Below, piece by piece: positions 15,660 to 16,957 of a DNA stretch of 16,957 bases (within the stretch, counting starts at the first letter, position 1; the number at the start of each line of letters is the position of its first letter). A model generated the notes under the pieces. It did not search any database. It was not told where the DNA came from and saw only the letters and a program-made list of their open reading frames with translations. The stretch spans positions 1-16,957 of the forward strand of contig NZ_AWQQ01000114.1 of NCBI RefSeq assembly GCF_002607855.1. The letters are read 5' to 3'. Origin of the DNA: Desulforamulus profundi (GTDB lineage Bacteria; Bacillota_B; Desulfotomaculia; Desulfotomaculales; Desulfotomaculaceae). The position numbers and the translations under genes were made by a program.

Positions 15660-15735
15660 CTATTTTTGACCAGAGCAATTATTTATACATTGGATCCGTC
15701 GTTATTTTAAAGAAATACTCTATCCCCTACTCTCG

Positions 15736-15751
15736 CCCTGCCGGGGCAGGG
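15736..15751. repeat. GC-rich hairpin between two minus-strand genes
   Basis: CCCTGC and GCAGGG form a perfect 6-bp stem around CGGG. No T-run follows on the minus strand. It could act as an RNA-stabilising or weak end signal after the upstream lipoprotein gene. Confidence 0.35.
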
Positions 15752-15786
15752 GACGTTTCACAGGATTTAACTTCTATCTCCTAACA

Positions 15787-15816
15787 GCCTATTTCCCTTC
15801 GAAGCGGTCAATAGGC
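15787..15816 (-). terminator. Hairpin after the ComEC-like gene (weak terminator candidate)
   Basis: GCCTATT and AATAGGC form a 7-bp stem around a 16-base loop containing the palindrome CTTCGAAG, starting three bases after the stop codon at 15819. It lacks a T-run, so simple intrinsic termination is doubtful. Confidence 0.35.
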
Positions 15817-15818
15817 AC

Positions 15819-16883
15819 TTACCGGTCAGCCTTCCTGAAACCCGCAGCCTCTGCCTCTGCTTCAGTCGTAAACCAGACCTCAGGCTTGGTTCTTTCATAG
15901 TTTGCCTGTTCCGGCAGGTGATAGATTTTATCCCCTTTTTTGTTGATATTCCCTTTGATAAGACCCCGGCCCCGGCTGTCAACATATTCTTTGTTCTGGC
16001 CGGTCGACCCTGCCGCCGAAGTCGCTCTTGCAGTTTCCACTTCAATTTTCTTCCCGTCGGAGGTCATGACAATGGTTCCCGCCTGGGAAGTGCGGTAAAC
16101 TTTGATTTGGGCCGCCGCCAATTTTTGCAGCGTCTCCCGGTGCGGGTGCCCGTAGTCATTGTTCTGCCCCACGGAGATAACCGCCATTTTCGGTGATACC
16201 GCCTTCAGAAACTGCTCTCCGGTGGAAGAACTGCTGCCGTGATGACCGATCTTTAAAACTTCCGCCTTTAGGTTGTATCCCTTTTTCAGCATTTCCTGCT
16301 CCGATGTCCCTTCGGCATCCCCCGTTAAAAGAAAGCTGCTGTCCCCAAAGGTCACCTTACAAACAATGCTGTAGTCATTCAGTTCCTCATAGCCGGTGCC
16401 ATTGGGTGCCAAAATGTCCACCCGGGCCTCACCCAGTGTGAAGGTCTGTCCTCCTTGGGCAGCGGTGGCTTTCAGGTTTTTCTCTTTGACAGCCAGTAAG
16501 ACATCTTTGTAGGTTTGGGTACTGTGATTCACCTTTGGCAAATAAACTTTGTCAACGGTAAAGGCATTTATTACATGATCCATGCCCCCCACGTGGTCCT
16601 CGTGGGGGTGGGTCCCCATAACGACCGACAGCTTTTTAACTCCCTGCTGCTTAAGATAATTCTCCACCCCTTCCCCGTCCTCATTGTTACCGGCATCAAT
16701 CAACATATTTTCCTCGCCCGCCTGCACCAGGATGGCATCGGCCTGCCCCACGTCGATAAAATGTACCTTCAGAATACCGGGCTGGATTTTAGGCGCCTCC
16801 GGCTTTACGGCATCCCGGGCTGCCTGGCTGCAGCCAGTAATGAAGATTAGTAATCCTAATGCAAGAACAATAAACCTTCTCAT
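15819..16883 (-). CDS. ComEC-like metallo-beta-lactamase-fold lipoprotein with a C-terminal KGNI..YHLP domain
   Basis: The start is ATG at 16883, with AAGGGAGAAG upstream; the in-frame ATG ten codons earlier overlaps that site and would spoil the signal peptide. A lipoprotein signal MRRFIVLALGLLIFITGC has the modified Cys at 18, so the protein is exported and membrane-anchored. The hydrolase domain (about 37-285) starts KVHFIDVGQADA and has metal ligands THPHEDH at 91-97, GDAEG at 188-192, HHG at 214-216 and YGHP at 244-247. This is the type found in the outer domain of the DNA-uptake channel ComEC, but the channel helices are absent. Residues 306-354 (IKGNINKKGDKIYHLP, then PEVWFTTEAEAEAAGFR) form a small separate domain also seen at the end of secreted nucleases. 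The total is 354 residues. An extracellular phosphodiesterase or nuclease role is plausible; the substrate is unknown. Confidence 0.88.
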   Translation of the reverse strand: MRRFIVLALGLLIFITGCSQAARDAVKPEAPKIQPGILKVHFIDVGQADAILVQAGEENMLIDAGNNEDGEGVENYLKQQGVKKLSVVMGTHPHEDHVGGMDHVINAFTVDKVYLPKVNHSTQTYKDVLLAVKEKNLKATAAQGGQTFTLGEARVDILAPNGTGYEELNDYSIVCKVTFGDSSFLLTGDAEGTSEQEMLKKGYNLKAEVLKIGHHGSSSSTGEQFLKAVSPKMAVISVGQNNDYGHPHRETLQKLAAAQIKVYRTSQAGTIVMTSDGKKIEVETARATSAAGSTGQNKEYVDSRGRGLIKGNINKKGDKIYHLPEQANYERTKPEVWFTTEAEAEAAGFRKADR

Positions 16884-16918
16884 TTTCTCTTCTCCCTTGT
16901 TTTTATGTAACAAATCTT

Positions 16919-16927
16919 ATTATACCA
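16919..16927 (-). promoter_or_regulatory. Extended -10 promoter of the ComEC-like gene
   Basis: TATAAT (16924 to 16919) on the minus strand is preceded by TGG, the same arrangement as the tig promoter. No convincing -35 is present, as expected for an extended -10 promoter. The start would be near 16912, about 29 bases before the ATG. Confidence 0.55.
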
Positions 16928-16957
16928 TTAACCTTCAAGCGGTGCCTTCCCTTAGGT

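Overview
The window looks like chromosomal DNA of a spore-forming, low-to-medium GC Firmicute, most like the Desulfotomaculum/Peptococcaceae branch of the Clostridia. This is inferred from the tig-clpP-clpX order, strong AAGGAGG ribosome sites with several TTG/GTG starts, sigma-A type promoters, an SbcCD pair with a clostridial-type hook, and a protein resembling spore-surface proteins. No taxonomic search was possible.

Layout. (1) 1-3334, minus: protein quality control, tig-clpP-clpX, read from an extended -10 promoter about 250 nt upstream of tig; clpX runs off the left edge. (2) 3443-4510, plus: a 67-residue protein with 12 cysteines, then a beta-rich protein resembling spore-surface proteins. 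(3) 4474-4939, minus: a four-tRNA cluster (His, Gln, Lys, Leu) with its own promoter, sharing a bidirectional terminator with the gene before it. (4) 5086-5853: a palindromic repeat next to a second copy of the same repeat that was split by a group II intron, now a 0.68 kb relic. (5) 5784-8573, minus: a cobalt ECF transporter operon cbiM-cbiN-cbiQ-cbiO, preceded by a cobalamin-riboswitch-like leader with a terminator. The last gene runs into the repeat and intron, which supply its final 22 residues. (6) 8683-9573, minus: an EamA/DMT permease. (7) 9664-10750, plus: azlC-azlD, a branched-chain amino acid exporter, with a strong terminator. (8) 10816-15172, minus: sbcD-sbcC DNA-end processing nuclease. 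(9) 15301-15659, minus: a small DUF378 membrane protein. (10) 15819-16924, minus: a secreted ComEC-like metallo-beta-lactamase-fold lipoprotein.

The most important caution is quality. Seven genes (clpX, tig, cbiQ, cbiM, azlC, azlD, sbcC) carry eight frame breaks. Each is repaired by restoring a single base, and the flanking protein stays well conserved. This pattern fits sequencing or assembly errors far better than gene decay, so the genes are annotated at full length across the breaks.

The most interesting biology is the intron relic, whose boundaries are defined by the neighbouring uninterrupted repeat, the CbiO tail made from mobile DNA, and the divergent cobalamin-type leader in front of cbiM. 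I found no CRISPR array, rRNA, prophage or clearly new defence system.
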